Shown here: positions 17,775 to 30,348 of the stretch, piece by piece
Layout: each line of letters opens with the position of its first letter
How positions within the stretch are numbered: the stretch's first letter is position 1
From: Actinomadura parmotrematis
GTDB taxonomy: Bacteria; Actinomycetota; Actinomycetes; Streptosporangiales; Streptosporangiaceae
Length of the DNA: 64,000 nt
Reading direction: 5' to 3'
NCBI RefSeq assembly: GCF_019458805.1
Contig: NZ_JAIBOA010000002.1
Location: forward strand, 310,001-374,000
Notes under the pieces: model-generated
Database searches by the model: none
Told to the model about the DNA's origin: nothing
Seen by the model: only the letters and a program-made list of their open reading frames with translations
Program-made: the position numbers and the translations under genes

Positions 17775-20036
17775 TCAGGCGGCGCGCTTGCGGGGCTTCG
17801 GGTCGGCCGCGGCGGGCGGGTCGCCACGCTTCTTCTTCCCGTCGCCCGGTTTCTTGGCCGGCGTCTTCCTCTTCGGCCGCTTCGGCGCCTCCTCGCCCGA
17901 CCCGAGGCTGAAGTAGAAGCCGGGCGGGCGGTGGAAGTCGCCGGCGGGGCGGCCGCGCAGGGCGCCCTCCATGGTGTCCTGCCAGATGGGGGCGGGGATG
18001 GTGGCGCCGAACACCTCGCCGTAGCACTCGCCGTCCATGCAGAGGTCGGTCATCGGGTAGCGGTAGCCGCCGCGCGGGTCGCCGACCCACACCGCCGACG
18101 CGAGGTCGGGGGTGTAGCCGGCGAACCAGGCGGCGGAGAAGTTGTCGACGGTGCCGGTCTTGCCGGCGGCGGGCCGGCCGATGCCCATGCCGGCCGCGGT
18201 GCCCTTGGTGAGGACGCCCTGCAGCACGTGGTTGACGGCGTCGGCGACGCCCTTGTCCAGCACCTGCTTGCAGCGCGCCGACGGCACCTTGCGGCCCTTG
18301 CCGTCCGGCCCGGTGATCGAGGTGATGGCGACGGGCCGGCAGTACCTGCCGCGGGCGCCGAAGGCGGCGTAGGCGGCGGCGAGGCGGAGCGGCGACACCG
18401 AGTTGAACCCCAGCGTGAAGGAGGGGTACTGCTCCAGCGGCTTGCCGTTCGCCTGCCGCATCCCGAGCCGCTCGGCCATCTTCACCGTGTCGCAGAGCCC
18501 GACCTCGTGCTCCAGCTCCAGGAAGAAGGTGTTCACCGAGTGGTGGGTGCCGGTGACCAGGGTGAACGACCGGCCGCCCTCGCCGTCCGCGGAGTTGCCG
18601 AGCGAGGCGTCCGGGTCGCCGACGCGGCGTCCCTTGCAGTCGCGGAACCCCGTCGGGGTGTAGGAGCCGGGCGCCGTGATCCGGGTGCCGAACGGCATGT
18701 CCTGCTCCAGCGCGGCGGCGAGCGTGAACACCTTGAACGTCGAGCCGGACTGCATGCCGATGCTGGCGCCGTGGTCGGCGTCGGCGGCGAAGTTGATCCA
18801 GGTCTTGCCGCGCTCCTTGTTCGGGCCGAGCGCCCGGTCGACCGCCATCCCCTTGATCCGGCCGGTGCCGGGCTCGACGAGCGCCTCGGCGGCGGCCTTG
18901 CGCGCGGAGTTGCGGCGCGGGACGTGCCGGTCGACGGCCTTCTGCGCGGCCCGCTGGGTCTGCGTGTCCAGGGTGGTGCGGATGGTGAGGCCGCCGGTCT
19001 TCAGCAGCTTCTCGCGCTTGGCGGCGGTGGACCCGAACACCGGGTTGGTGAGGATCTCGCGCTGCACGTAGTCGCAGAAGAACGGCGCCTTGCTCGTCAC
19101 GCAGCCGCTGCGGAACGTCTTCGGGTGCAGCTCCAGCGGCCCGGCGGCGGTCTCGGCCGCGGTCTCCGGCGAGATGAGGCGGAGCTGCGCCATCCGGGCG
19201 AGGACGGTGTCGCGCCGCTGCCGGGCGACGTCGGGGTGCTCGATCGGGTCGTAGGCGTAGGGGTAGCGGATGACGCCGGCGAGCAGCGCCGCCTGGTTCA
19301 GGTCCAGGCGCGCCGCCGGGATGCCGAAGTAGCGCTGCGCGGCGGCCTCGACGCCGTAGGCGCCCGCGCCGTAGTAGGCGATGTTGAGGTAGCGGCGCAG
19401 GATCTCGTCCTTGGAGTACCTCTTCTCCATCGCGACGGCGTACTTCAGCTCGCGCAGCTTGCGGGCGGGCGTGAGGGCCTGCGCCTCGGCCTTGCCCGCC
19501 GGGGTGTCGGCCTGCGAGATCAGCAGGTTCTTGACGTACTGCTGGGTGATGCCCGAGCCGCCCTGCTGCACCTCGCCGGACCCGACGTTGGTGACGAGCG
19601 CGCGGACGGTGCCCTTGGAGTCGAGGGCGCCGTGCTCGTAGAAGCGGCTGTCCTCGATGGCGACGACCGCCTGCCGCATGACGGGCGCGATCCGCGCGAA
19701 CGGGACGTCGACCCGGTTCTCGCTGTAGAACGTCGCGATGAGGCTGCCGTCGGCGGCCAGGATGCGGGACCGCTGCGCGACGCCGGCGGTGTCGAGGTCG
19801 CTCGGCTGCTCGTCGAACCAGGTGGCGGCGTCGCGGGCGCCGACGCCCGCGGTCCCGGCGAACGGCACCACCATGAGGGCGAGCAGCAGCCCGGCGAGGG
19901 CGCCGAGGGCGCACAGGTCGCGGACGCGGCGCACGGCGAGCCGCCGGCGCCGGCCAGGGGTGGCCGCGCCACCGGGGACGGGGGAGGATCCGGGCGGCAC
20001 GGAGCCAGCGTAAACGGCGCCCCCGCCCCCGGCCAC
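17775..20036 (-). CDS. class A penicillin-binding protein (transglycosylase/transpeptidase)
   Basis: From the GTG at 20036 this is a 753-residue bifunctional peptidoglycan synthase. A membrane anchor lies at about residues 40-65. The GT51 glycosyltransferase domain follows with EDSRFYEHGALDSKGTVRA and GGSGITQQYVKN. The penicillin-binding transpeptidase domain has the serine motif SGSTFKVFTLA, SVN in HHSVNTFF, and KTG in AGKTGTVDNF. The C-terminal tail is Lys/Arg/Pro-rich with no PASTA domain. A second GTG at 20000 is possible; both are downstream of mazG. It polymerises and cross-links the cell wall outside the membrane. Confidence 0.93.
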   Translation of the reverse strand: MAGGGGAVYAGSVPPGSSPVPGGAATPGRRRRLAVRRVRDLCALGALAGLLLALMVVPFAGTAGVGARDAATWFDEQPSDLDTAGVAQRSRILAADGSLIATFYSENRVDVPFARIAPVMRQAVVAIEDSRFYEHGALDSKGTVRALVTNVGSGEVQQGGSGITQQYVKNLLISQADTPAGKAEAQALTPARKLRELKYAVAMEKRYSKDEILRRYLNIAYYGAGAYGVEAAAQRYFGIPAARLDLNQAALLAGVIRYPYAYDPIEHPDVARQRRDTVLARMAQLRLISPETAAETAAGPLELHPKTFRSGCVTSKAPFFCDYVQREILTNPVFGSTAAKREKLLKTGGLTIRTTLDTQTQRAAQKAVDRHVPRRNSARKAAAEALVEPGTGRIKGMAVDRALGPNKERGKTWINFAADADHGASIGMQSGSTFKVFTLAAALEQDMPFGTRITAPGSYTPTGFRDCKGRRVGDPDASLGNSADGEGGRSFTLVTGTHHSVNTFFLELEHEVGLCDTVKMAERLGMRQANGKPLEQYPSFTLGFNSVSPLRLAAAYAAFGARGRYCRPVAITSITGPDGKGRKVPSARCKQVLDKGVADAVNHVLQGVLTKGTAAGMGIGRPAAGKTGTVDNFSAAWFAGYTPDLASAVWVGDPRGGYRYPMTDLCMDGECYGEVFGATIPAPIWQDTMEGALRGRPAGDFHRPPGFYFSLGSGEEAPKRPKRKTPAKKPGDGKKKRGDPPAAADPKPRKRAA

Positions 20037-20040
20037 CCCA

Positions 20041-21030
20041 TCACCGATCTTGGCGTGACCCGTTCCCCGCGCCGCGCTCCCAGGCGCCGACCCGGTCGCG
20101 GAAGGCCCGCGCGACGGCCCGCAGCTCCGCCTCGGGATCGGCGCCCGCCGCCTGCGCCTCCCTGACCAGCGCGAACAGCCGCTCACCGTACGCGTGGGCG
20201 GCGGGGCCGGCCGCCTCGGCGAGGTCGCCGGGGACGTCGAGGCGGGCGGCGCGGCGCTGGAGCTGCGCGGCGAGCGGCAGCGCGGGCTGCCCCATGGGGA
20301 CGCCGTCGAACACCGACGCCCCGGCGCCGCTCTTGGCGGTCCGCTCGGCGGCCTTGATCTGCTCCCAGTTGGCGTTGACCTCGCCGGCGTCGGCCACCTC
20401 GACCCCGGCGAACACGTGCGGGTGGCGGCGGACCAGCTTGTCGACGATGCCGGCGGCGACGTCGTCGACGGTGAAGGCGGTGTCGTCGTCGCGCTCGGCG
20501 GCGACGACGGAGTGGAAGGCGACCTGCATCAGCACGTCGCCGAGCTCCTCGCGGAGGGCGGCCATGTCGCCGTCCTCGACGGCGTCGGCGACCTCGTAGG
20601 ACTCCTCCAGCAGGTAGCGGACGAGCGAGGCGTGCGTCTGCTCGGCGTCCCAGGGGCACTCGCGGCGCAGCGTGTCCATGACCGAGACCAGGTCCAGCAG
20701 GCGGGCGCCGGGCAGGTCGTAGGAGGCGTGCAGCAGCTCCACCTCGACCGGGTCGTCCACGATGAGCCGGCCGACCTCGCGCAGGAACGCCTCGTCGCCG
20801 TCCGGGGACAGGATCCACAGCGCGCCGTGCCCGCGGGCGAGCGCGACGAGCGCGGCCGGGTCGGGGTCGGTGACCTGCTCCGCGCGCACCCCGGCGGGCT
20901 CCAGGTACGGCAGCAGCGGATGGTCGACGCGCGACAGCACCCGGGGCGCCGAGCGGAGCGCGTCCCAGCCCTGCCAGGACAGCAGGCCGGGCGCGACGCG
21001 GTGGGTGGTGGCGAGCAGGGTCAGGGACAT
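20041..21030 (-). CDS. mazG: nucleoside triphosphate pyrophosphohydrolase MazG
   Basis: MazG hydrolyses nucleoside triphosphates to monophosphates and pyrophosphate, clearing non-canonical nucleotides or lowering ppGpp-linked stress in other bacteria. The catalytic domain starts near residue 110: LVSVMDTLRRECPWDAEQTH, then LLEESYEVADAVEDGD and LREELGDVLMQVAFHS, which carry the metal-binding EExxE and ExxD residues. The preceding ~110 residues are an actinobacterial N-terminal extension. ATG 21030 begins one base after the stop of the upstream lipoprotein; a GTG at 21042 would overlap it. Confidence 0.92.
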   Translation of the reverse strand: MSLTLLATTHRVAPGLLSWQGWDALRSAPRVLSRVDHPLLPYLEPAGVRAEQVTDPDPAALVALARGHGALWILSPDGDEAFLREVGRLIVDDPVEVELLHASYDLPGARLLDLVSVMDTLRRECPWDAEQTHASLVRYLLEESYEVADAVEDGDMAALREELGDVLMQVAFHSVVAAERDDDTAFTVDDVAAGIVDKLVRRHPHVFAGVEVADAGEVNANWEQIKAAERTAKSGAGASVFDGVPMGQPALPLAAQLQRRAARLDVPGDLAEAAGPAAHAYGERLFALVREAQAAGADPEAELRAVARAFRDRVGAWERGAGNGSRQDR

Positions 21031-21031
21031 G

Positions 21032-21712
21032 TCAGCGGACACCCGATTCGGTTGCGGACAGCATGGACGGCACGGAGTCGATCTTGAGCTGGGCGGGGTC
21101 GTAGCGGCCGTAGCGCGGGTTCACCTCGATCTTCATCCCGGCCGCGGTGCGCGCGAACAGCGCCTCGGTGGTCTGCGCGGCCCGCTGGAACCCGGCGCTG
21201 CCGGGCTGCGCGCCGCGGGCCAGGCCGCCGAGGACGGCGGTCTGCACGGTGTAGAACCGGGCGAGGTCGCGGGTGTAGGACGTGGGCAGGCCCTTGGCGA
21301 GGGTGTAGGCGCGGGCGCCCTGCTGGGCGTCCATCTGCGCGACGATGCGGTCCACGTCGGTGGCGGTGACGTCGAGGTGGACGCGGCGGGCGACCTCGTC
21401 GGCGACCCGGATCGCGATCATCCCCGACAGGGCGCCGCTCAGGTCGTCCCCCGACGCCTGGAGCGCCGCGGCCTGGCCGGCGCCGCCGGACTCGGGGTCG
21501 GCGCGCAGCGCGTTGGCGGCGCCGTCCTCCTTGAACTCGCGGCGCCAGTCGGTGACGGCGGCGTCCAGCGCGCGCACCGTGATGCGGTCGTCGCCGACCA
21601 GGGCCGCGCTGCCGGCCTTCACCGGGCCGCCGGAGCAGCCGGTGAGCGCGCCCGCCGCCAGGACGGCGGCGAGCACGGCCGGGACGGTGCGCGTGGGCAG
21701 GATGGCAGGCAT
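21032..21712 (-). CDS. SurA N-terminal-like lipoprotein
   Basis: The 226-residue product has a lipoprotein signal with lipobox AGALTGC (Cys at about residue 25). An alpha-helical region follows that resembles the SurA/PrsA chaperone N-terminal domain (ALVGDDRITVRALDAAVTDWRREF, then long helices). No parvulin PPIase domain is evident. In actinobacteria this lipoprotein regularly sits between mfd and mazG. It would be anchored on the outer face of the membrane and may assist secreted proteins; that role is inferred. ATG 21712 fits the signal peptide better than ATG 21742. Confidence 0.8.
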   Translation of the reverse strand: MPAILPTRTVPAVLAAVLAAGALTGCSGGPVKAGSAALVGDDRITVRALDAAVTDWRREFKEDGAANALRADPESGGAGQAAALQASGDDLSGALSGMIAIRVADEVARRVHLDVTATDVDRIVAQMDAQQGARAYTLAKGLPTSYTRDLARFYTVQTAVLGGLARGAQPGSAGFQRAAQTTEALFARTAAGMKIEVNPRYGRYDPAQLKIDSVPSMLSATESGVR

Positions 21713-21758
21713 GGCGGTCCCCCGGAGCGAGTCGAAGATCATTGGACGGGTCGCCAGC

Positions 21759-25259
<3,501 letters not shown>

Positions 25260-25449
25260 CTCGCCAGCTCCACCCGATCGTCGGCCGCCCGAGGCGGCCC
25301 TTCCCCGCGCAGCGGAGGCGCGGGGGCAGCACGGAAACCCGGAAGGCCCGTCGCGGGGCCCCGGTGACGCCTCCCAGCCTACGCGCCCGGCCCGCCCGTC
25401 ACACCGGCGCCCGCCGGGCCCGCCGTCCGGGACGATGATGTACCGTGTA

Positions 25450-25463
25450 AGACATAAATGTCT
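25450..25463. promoter_or_regulatory. candidate TetR operator
   Basis: AGACAT (25450-25455) and ATGTCT (25458-25463) form an inverted repeat with a 2-base spacer, 24 bases before the tetR ATG. The surrounding stretch is conspicuously AT-rich for this genome. It is the natural site for autorepression of the tetR-MFS pair. Confidence 0.5.
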
Positions 25464-25486
25464 CATCAGCATCATGGGAGTCTCAC

Positions 25487-26068
25487 ATGCCGCGCGGAGA
25501 CGACGTCCTGGCCGCCGCCATCCGGCACCTGAACGCCGACCCGACCGCGTCCATGGCCGCGATCGCCGCGGCCATCGGGATCAGCCGCGCCACGCTGCAC
25601 CGGCACTACGCCACCCGCGAGGCGCTGCTGCACGCCCTCGGCGACCGCGCCATCGCCCGCTGGGCGGAGTCCATGGACTCCGCCGGGATCGACGCCGCCG
25701 CCGCGTCCGGCGACCCCGCCCGTCTCGCCGCCGCCCTCGACGCGCTGCTGCGCGCCTACGTCGTGGACGCCGACGAGCACGGCTTCGCCTTGACCGACCA
25801 TTTCGTCGCCCATCTGCCTGACCTGGTGGAACGCGGGGAAGCCCTGGAGGAGCGGGAGATCGCGTTCTACGCGGCCTGCCGGCGCGCCGGCGTGCTGCGC
25901 GCCGACCTGCCGGCACGCTGGATGAGCAACGCCGTCTACGGGCTGATGGTCGCGGTGCGCGACAGCCTGCGGCACGGCGACGTCGCGCGCCGCGACGTCG
26001 CGGACCTGCTCGTCGGCACCCTCCTGCACGGGGCGGGCGGGCCGGCACGGGAAGGAGGACGGCCGTGA
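25487..26068 (+). CDS. TetR family transcriptional regulator
   Basis: This 193-residue regulator has its helix-turn-helix at about residues 22-55 (ASMAAIAAAIGISRATLHRHYATREALLHAL). An all-helical ligand-binding domain follows. It overlaps the following MFS efflux gene by four bases (GTGA), so it probably represses that pump and is released by the pump's substrate. A candidate operator, AGACAT-AA-ATGTCT, lies upstream. The inducer is unknown. Confidence 0.92.
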   Translation: MPRGDDVLAAAIRHLNADPTASMAAIAAAIGISRATLHRHYATREALLHALGDRAIARWAESMDSAGIDAAAASGDPARLAAALDALLRAYVVDADEHGFALTDHFVAHLPDLVERGEALEEREIAFYAACRRAGVLRADLPARWMSNAVYGLMVAVRDSLRHGDVARRDVADLLVGTLLHGAGGPAREGGRP

Positions 26069-27624
26069 CCACCGCGACCCCGGCCACCGCGGCGGGACGC
26101 CCCGTCCCGCCGCCGCACCCGCGCCGCTGGGCGGGCCTCGCGGTCCTGTCGGCGAGCCTGCTGCTCGTCGTCATGGACATGACGATCCTCAACGTGGCGC
26201 TGCCGGAGATCTCGGCGGACCTGCGGCCCGACGCGATCGGGCTGCTCTGGATGGTGGACGTCTACTCGCTGGTGGTGTCCGGCCTGCTGGTGACCGCCGC
26301 CGCCCTCGCCGACCGGTGGGGGCGCAAGCGGATGCTGATCCTCGGCTTCGCCGTCTTCGGGCTCGGCTCGCTGGCGGTGCTGGCGGCCGGCAGCCCGGCG
26401 GCGGTCATCGCGATCCGGGCGCTGCTCGGCGCCGGCGGCGCGATGATCATGCCGTCGACGCTGTCGATGATCCGGCAGCTGTTCACCGACCCGCGCGAGC
26501 GGGCGACCGCGCTCGGCGTCTGGGCGACGATGGCGGCGCTCGGCGGCGCCCTCGGCCCGATCCTCGGCGGGGCGCTGCTGGAGGCGTTCTCCTGGCACGC
26601 CGCGTTCCTGGTGAACGCGCCGGTCATGGCGCTGGCGATCGGGTTCGGGCTCTGGCTGCTGCCCGAGTCGCGCAACCCCGCGCCCGGCCGCTGGGACGCC
26701 CTCGGCACCGCGCTGTCGATCGTCGGGATGGTCGCGCTCGTCTACGCGATCAAGCACTTCGGCAAGGACGGCCCGCACAGCACCGGCGCGCTCGCCGCGG
26801 CGGCCGTCGCCGCCGTCGCGCTGACCTGGTTCGTGCGGCGCTGCCTGAACCGGCCGGACCCGATCCTGGAGGTCCGGCTGTTCCGCGGCCGCGCCTTCAC
26901 CGCCGGCACCCTCACCGCCCTCACCACCAGCGTCGCGGTCGCCGCGACGATGCTGCTGATGGCGCAGTGGCTCCAGCTCGTCATGGGCTACTCGCCGCTG
27001 GAGGCGGGCGTCCGGCTGCTGCCCGAGGCGGTCGCGGCGGCGGTCGTGTCGCCGCTCGCGCCCGCCCTCGCGGCCCGGATCGGCGCGCGCACCGTCCTCG
27101 CGGGCGGCCTGGCGGTGAGCGGCGCCGGCTTCCTGGTGATCTTCCTCGGGCCGCAGCCGCTCGGCTACGGCACCGTCGCGCTCGCCGCGACCCTGGTCGG
27201 CGCCGGCATGGGCTCGCTGGCCATCGCCTCCGCCGTGATCATGGCGGGGGCGCCGCCGGAGAAGTCCGGCAGCGCCGCCGCCATCGAGGAGACCGGCTAC
27301 GAGCTCGGCGCCGCGCTCGGCGTCGCGGTGCTCGGCAGCGTCGCCGCGGCCATCTACCGGAGCGGGCTGCCCCTCGGCGACCTGGCGGGCCGGGGCGTCA
27401 CCGGGACGACCGCGGACACCGTCCGCGAGTCCCTCGGCGGCGCGCTGGACGTCGCGTCCCGCCTCGGCGCCCCGGGCGCGGCGCTCGCGGACGAGGCGCG
27501 CACCGCCTTCACCCGCTCGCTGGAGTGGGCGAGCGCGGCGGGCGGCGCGCTGATGCTCCTCACCGCCGCCCTCGTCTGGTGGCTCACCCCCCGCGCCCTC
27601 GACCTCGCCGAGGTCCAGCACTGA
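26065..27624 (+). CDS. MFS efflux transporter, DHA2 (14-TM) family
   Basis: The 519-residue membrane protein has about 14 hydrophobic segments. It carries the DHA2 landmark MDMTILNVALPEI in helix 1, the loop motif DRWGRKRML after helix 2, and MIMPSTLSMIRQLF with PRERATALGVWA, as in QacA/SmvA-type proton-driven drug exporters. An aspartate in helix 1 (LLVVMDMTI) is the usual cation-sensing residue. GTG 26065 follows GGAAGGAGGAC. Control by the coupled TetR is likely. Confidence 0.93.
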   Translation: MTTATPATAAGRPVPPPHPRRWAGLAVLSASLLLVVMDMTILNVALPEISADLRPDAIGLLWMVDVYSLVVSGLLVTAAALADRWGRKRMLILGFAVFGLGSLAVLAAGSPAAVIAIRALLGAGGAMIMPSTLSMIRQLFTDPRERATALGVWATMAALGGALGPILGGALLEAFSWHAAFLVNAPVMALAIGFGLWLLPESRNPAPGRWDALGTALSIVGMVALVYAIKHFGKDGPHSTGALAAAAVAAVALTWFVRRCLNRPDPILEVRLFRGRAFTAGTLTALTTSVAVAATMLLMAQWLQLVMGYSPLEAGVRLLPEAVAAAVVSPLAPALAARIGARTVLAGGLAVSGAGFLVIFLGPQPLGYGTVALAATLVGAGMGSLAIASAVIMAGAPPEKSGSAAAIEETGYELGAALGVAVLGSVAAAIYRSGLPLGDLAGRGVTGTTADTVRESLGGALDVASRLGAPGAALADEARTAFTRSLEWASAAGGALMLLTAALVWWLTPRALDLAEVQH

Positions 27625-27630
27625 CCGGCG

Positions 27631-28056
27631 TCAGCCCGCCGAGATCAGCTTGCGCAGCGCGGTACTGGAGGTGTGCACGGTGTAGGGGAAGTAGACGACG
27701 CGGACGCCGACGCCGCCGAGGTCGCGCTCCAGCCGGTCGCCCTTCGCCGTGCCCTTCCAGTCGTCGCCCTTGAACAGCACGTCGAAGCCGAGCTCGCGCC
27801 ACATCACCAGCTTGTCGCTGGAGGTGTCGGTGACGACCTCGTCCACGCAGGACATGGCGGCGACCACCGCCGCCCGCTCGGCGTGCGGGACGATCGGGGC
27901 GCGGCCCTTGGCCCGCACCAGCACCTCGTCGGTGACGACGCCCGCGATGAGGTGGTCGCAGCCCTGCCGGGCGCGGCGCAGGATGTTGAGGTGCCCGATG
28001 TGGAACATGTCGTAGGCGCCGGGCACGTACCCGACGACGCCGCGGCGCGCGGTCAC
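27631..28056 (-). CDS. cytidylyltransferase-like nucleotidyltransferase (first paralogue)
   Basis: This 141-residue protein of the HxGH nucleotidyltransferase superfamily has GAYDMFHIGHLNILRRA near the N-terminus and a C-terminal HTSSTALRKLI segment matching the family's second nucleotide-binding motif. TagD and similar enzymes transfer CMP from CTP to a polyol phosphate. GTG 28056 overlaps the stop of the CDP-alcohol phosphotransferase (GTGA), so these are coupled. The acceptor could be glycerol-3-phosphate, another polyol phosphate or an inositol phosphate; it cannot be read from sequence. Confidence 0.85.
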   Translation of the reverse strand: MTARRGVVGYVPGAYDMFHIGHLNILRRARQGCDHLIAGVVTDEVLVRAKGRAPIVPHAERAAVVAAMSCVDEVVTDTSSDKLVMWRELGFDVLFKGDDWKGTAKGDRLERDLGGVGVRVVYFPYTVHTSSTALRKLISAG

Positions 28057-28829
28057 CGCTGGTACTCCGGCGCCGCCCGCCCGGCCGGGGCGGGCGCGGC
28101 GGGCCGGTCCAGCCCGGCGACCTCGCGGTACCACTTGACGCCCGCGGCGAGCAGGAACAGCAGGTTCCCCGCGAAGATCAGCGTGTAGAGCGGCAGGAAC
28201 ACCGCCTTGGCGCCGAGGAGCGCGAACGCCGCGCAGAGCAGCCCGTAGTCGGTCGGCACGACCAGCAGCGAGCGCAGCGCCGAGGGGGCCGTCGCGGGCG
28301 GGGCGGGCTCGCCGGTGGCGGCGCGGTGGGCGCGGGCCAGCAGGTCCTTCAGGATCATCCCGAAGAACATGACGGCCGCGACGACGGTGAAGCCGAGCGG
28401 GACGAGCAGCCAGGCGGCGCGGTCCAGGTCGAAGAACCGGTAGAAGGAGACCAGCACCGCGCCGTGCAGGGCGGAGATCTTCAGGCTGTCGACCATGTGG
28501 TCCAGGTACTCGCCGGCCTTGGAGCCGCCGCCGCGCAGCCGGGCGAGCTGCCCGTCCGCGGCGTCGAAGGCGTAGCCGACGACCAGGGCGAGGCAGACCG
28601 CGACGCCGAGCCAGGGCGCCGGGTCCACCAGCGCGATCAGGGCGATGCCCGTGAAGGTGAACAGCGCGCTGATGCCGGTGACCTGGTTGGGGGTGAGGCC
28701 CGCGGTGTAGGACGCGGCGGCGAGCAGGCGGCCGAGCTTGCGGTTGACGAACCGCGAGTAGGCCGGGGCGCCCTTGGCGGTCTTCTGCGCGGACTTCAGG
28801 CGGACGAGCGCGTCGGCGAAGGCGCTCAT
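28053..28829 (-). CDS. CDP-alcohol phosphatidyltransferase family membrane enzyme
   Basis: The 258-residue protein has about six membrane segments. The complete family motif is at about residues 88-115: DAADGQLARLRGG, then AGEYLDHMVDS, giving D-x2-DG-x2-AR and G-x3-D-x3-D. These enzymes transfer a phospho-alcohol from a CDP-activated donor to an acceptor alcohol. Here the donor is presumably made by one of the flanking cytidylyltransferases, and both junctions overlap by four bases (ATGA, GTGA). The product could be an unusual phospholipid head group or a polyol-phosphate-modified glycan. Confidence 0.88.
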   Translation of the reverse strand: MSAFADALVRLKSAQKTAKGAPAYSRFVNRKLGRLLAAASYTAGLTPNQVTGISALFTFTGIALIALVDPAPWLGVAVCLALVVGYAFDAADGQLARLRGGGSKAGEYLDHMVDSLKISALHGAVLVSFYRFFDLDRAAWLLVPLGFTVVAAVMFFGMILKDLLARAHRAATGEPAPPATAPSALRSLLVVPTDYGLLCAAFALLGAKAVFLPLYTLIFAGNLLFLLAAGVKWYREVAGLDRPAAPAPAGRAAPEYQR

Positions 28830-29254
28830 GCGACCGAGGACCCGGCGGTGTCGGTGCCGATCAGGGCGGCGCGCAGCACGGCGCTGCGGGTGCGGGCGAG
28901 GTCGGTGAAGGCGTGCACGCGTGCTCCGGTGCCGGTGAGGTCGAGGGCGGCGGGGGGCGGGGCGTCGCGCCAGCCGGTGAACACCACGCCGAAGCCGAGC
29001 CCGGCGTGGGCGGCGCGCAGGTCCGCGGTGTCCAGCGGGACCGCCGCGGCGACGTGCCGGCAGGCTCCGACGATCTCCAGCCGCTCGATCAGCGGGACGA
29101 CCGGCGGCGCGCCGAACAGCGCCGCGGCCAGCTCGTCGGTACAGACCCCGGCGACCAGCCGGTCGCAGGCGGCGGCCGCGCGGCCGAGAGCGTCCAGGTG
29201 CCCCACGTGGAACAGGTCGAACACCCCTGGAGCGAAGCCCGTCACGGCCCCCAT
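28826..29254 (-). CDS. cytidylyltransferase-like nucleotidyltransferase (second paralogue)
   Basis: This 142-residue paralogue has the nucleotide-binding motif GVFDLFHVGHLDALGRA. The C-terminal motif is degenerate: LARTRSAVLRAAL instead of the Ser/Thr-rich form in its neighbour. It may use another substrate, or act as a partner subunit. ATG 29254 follows a G-rich stretch; its stop overlaps the start of the CDP-alcohol phosphotransferase gene. Two such proteins around one phosphotransferase suggest a two-substrate or two-step route. Confidence 0.8.
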   Translation of the reverse strand: MGAVTGFAPGVFDLFHVGHLDALGRAAAACDRLVAGVCTDELAAALFGAPPVVPLIERLEIVGACRHVAAAVPLDTADLRAAHAGLGFGVVFTGWRDAPPPAALDLTGTGARVHAFTDLARTRSAVLRAALIGTDTAGSSVA

Positions 29255-29441
29255 AAGCCCCCCCTGTGCATCAGAATCAGACGTACGGTAGCAGCCCAGT
29301 GTTACCACCTTGTCGCAAATGACGGCATTGCTGGTTCACGCCGCGTTCACCCGGCCCGCACGGGGGCGGCGGCGCGACACCCGGCGCCAATAAAAGGCAA
29401 ATAGCGGACAGTGCGCGATCGGGCGATTACGCTGCGGGACT

Positions 29442-30200
29442 GTGACCGAACCGCGAACCTCGCCGGTCAACGACGGCGACCTGTTCACCGAACGCGTCCG
29501 CCGGTACGCCAAGGAGCATCCCCTGCACCCCGTACAGGTGCTGGAGGCGGGCTGCGGCTGGGGCCGCGGCCTGGACCTCGGCGGCCTCGACCACCGGCTC
29601 ACCGGGGTCGACCTGGACACCCCCGCGCTCCGCGCGCGCACCAAGGCCCGCACCGACCTGCACGGCTGGCATCTCGGCGACCTGCGCACGGTGCCGATGC
29701 CGCCGCGCGCCTACGACATCGTCTACGGCGACTACCTGATCGAGCGGATCCCGCAGGCCGAGCTCGTGCTCGACCGCTTCGTGGCCGCGCTGAAACCCGG
29801 CGGCCTGCTGCTGCTGCGGCTGCGCGACCGCGGCAGCGCCTTCGGCTTCCTCGACCGCGTCCTGCCGTCCTGGTCGCACGGCGGGTCGCACGCCGGGGCG
29901 CACGCCGGGCCGGCCGCGGGGGACGCGGGCGGCGGGTCGGGGTCGCCGCCTCCCACGACCGTCTACGACCGGGTCGCCTCCCGGCAGGGCATGCAGTGGT
30001 ACTGCGTGATGCGCGGCCTGGTCGTCGCCGAGGAGTACGCCTCGCGCGAGCGCCTCGACGCGATGCGGGCCGGAATCGGCCTGGCCGGGGGCCTCTGCCG
30101 GGTCGTCTCGGCGTTCAGCCGGGGGCGGCTGGCCGCGGCGCACAGCGAGGTCACGTTCGTGATCCGCAAGCCCGAGAACCGGTTCGCGCGGCTCCTCTGA
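29442..30200 (+). CDS. class I SAM-dependent methyltransferase
   Basis: The 252-residue protein has a SAM-binding motif I, VLEAGCGWGRGLDLGG, at about residues 27-42, with TGVDLD after it as motif II. YDIVYGDYLIERIPQAELVLDRFV and ALKPGGLLLLRLRD follow as in UbiE/Type-11 enzymes. The segment at 145-170 is Gly/Ala/His-rich and probably a flexible loop. Within this locus it may O-methylate a surface sugar, but the substrate is unknown. GTG 29442 is the likely start. It is divergent from the cytidylyltransferase gene. Confidence 0.82.
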   Translation: MTEPRTSPVNDGDLFTERVRRYAKEHPLHPVQVLEAGCGWGRGLDLGGLDHRLTGVDLDTPALRARTKARTDLHGWHLGDLRTVPMPPRAYDIVYGDYLIERIPQAELVLDRFVAALKPGGLLLLRLRDRGSAFGFLDRVLPSWSHGGSHAGAHAGPAAGDAGGGSGSPPPTTVYDRVASRQGMQWYCVMRGLVVAEEYASRERLDAMRAGIGLAGGLCRVVSAFSRGRLAAAHSEVTFVIRKPENRFARLL

Positions 30201-30348
30201 GGCCGCGCCCGGCCGCCGCGGGCCGGCCGCCCGGGACGGCGGCGGCCGCCCCGGGATGCACGGATCCCGCCGGCTCGGTATTTTTCCGGGGAAACCCCTA
30301 CTGACCTGGATCGGCCCGGTGCGACCCCGGGCGGGATCGGAGACCGCG

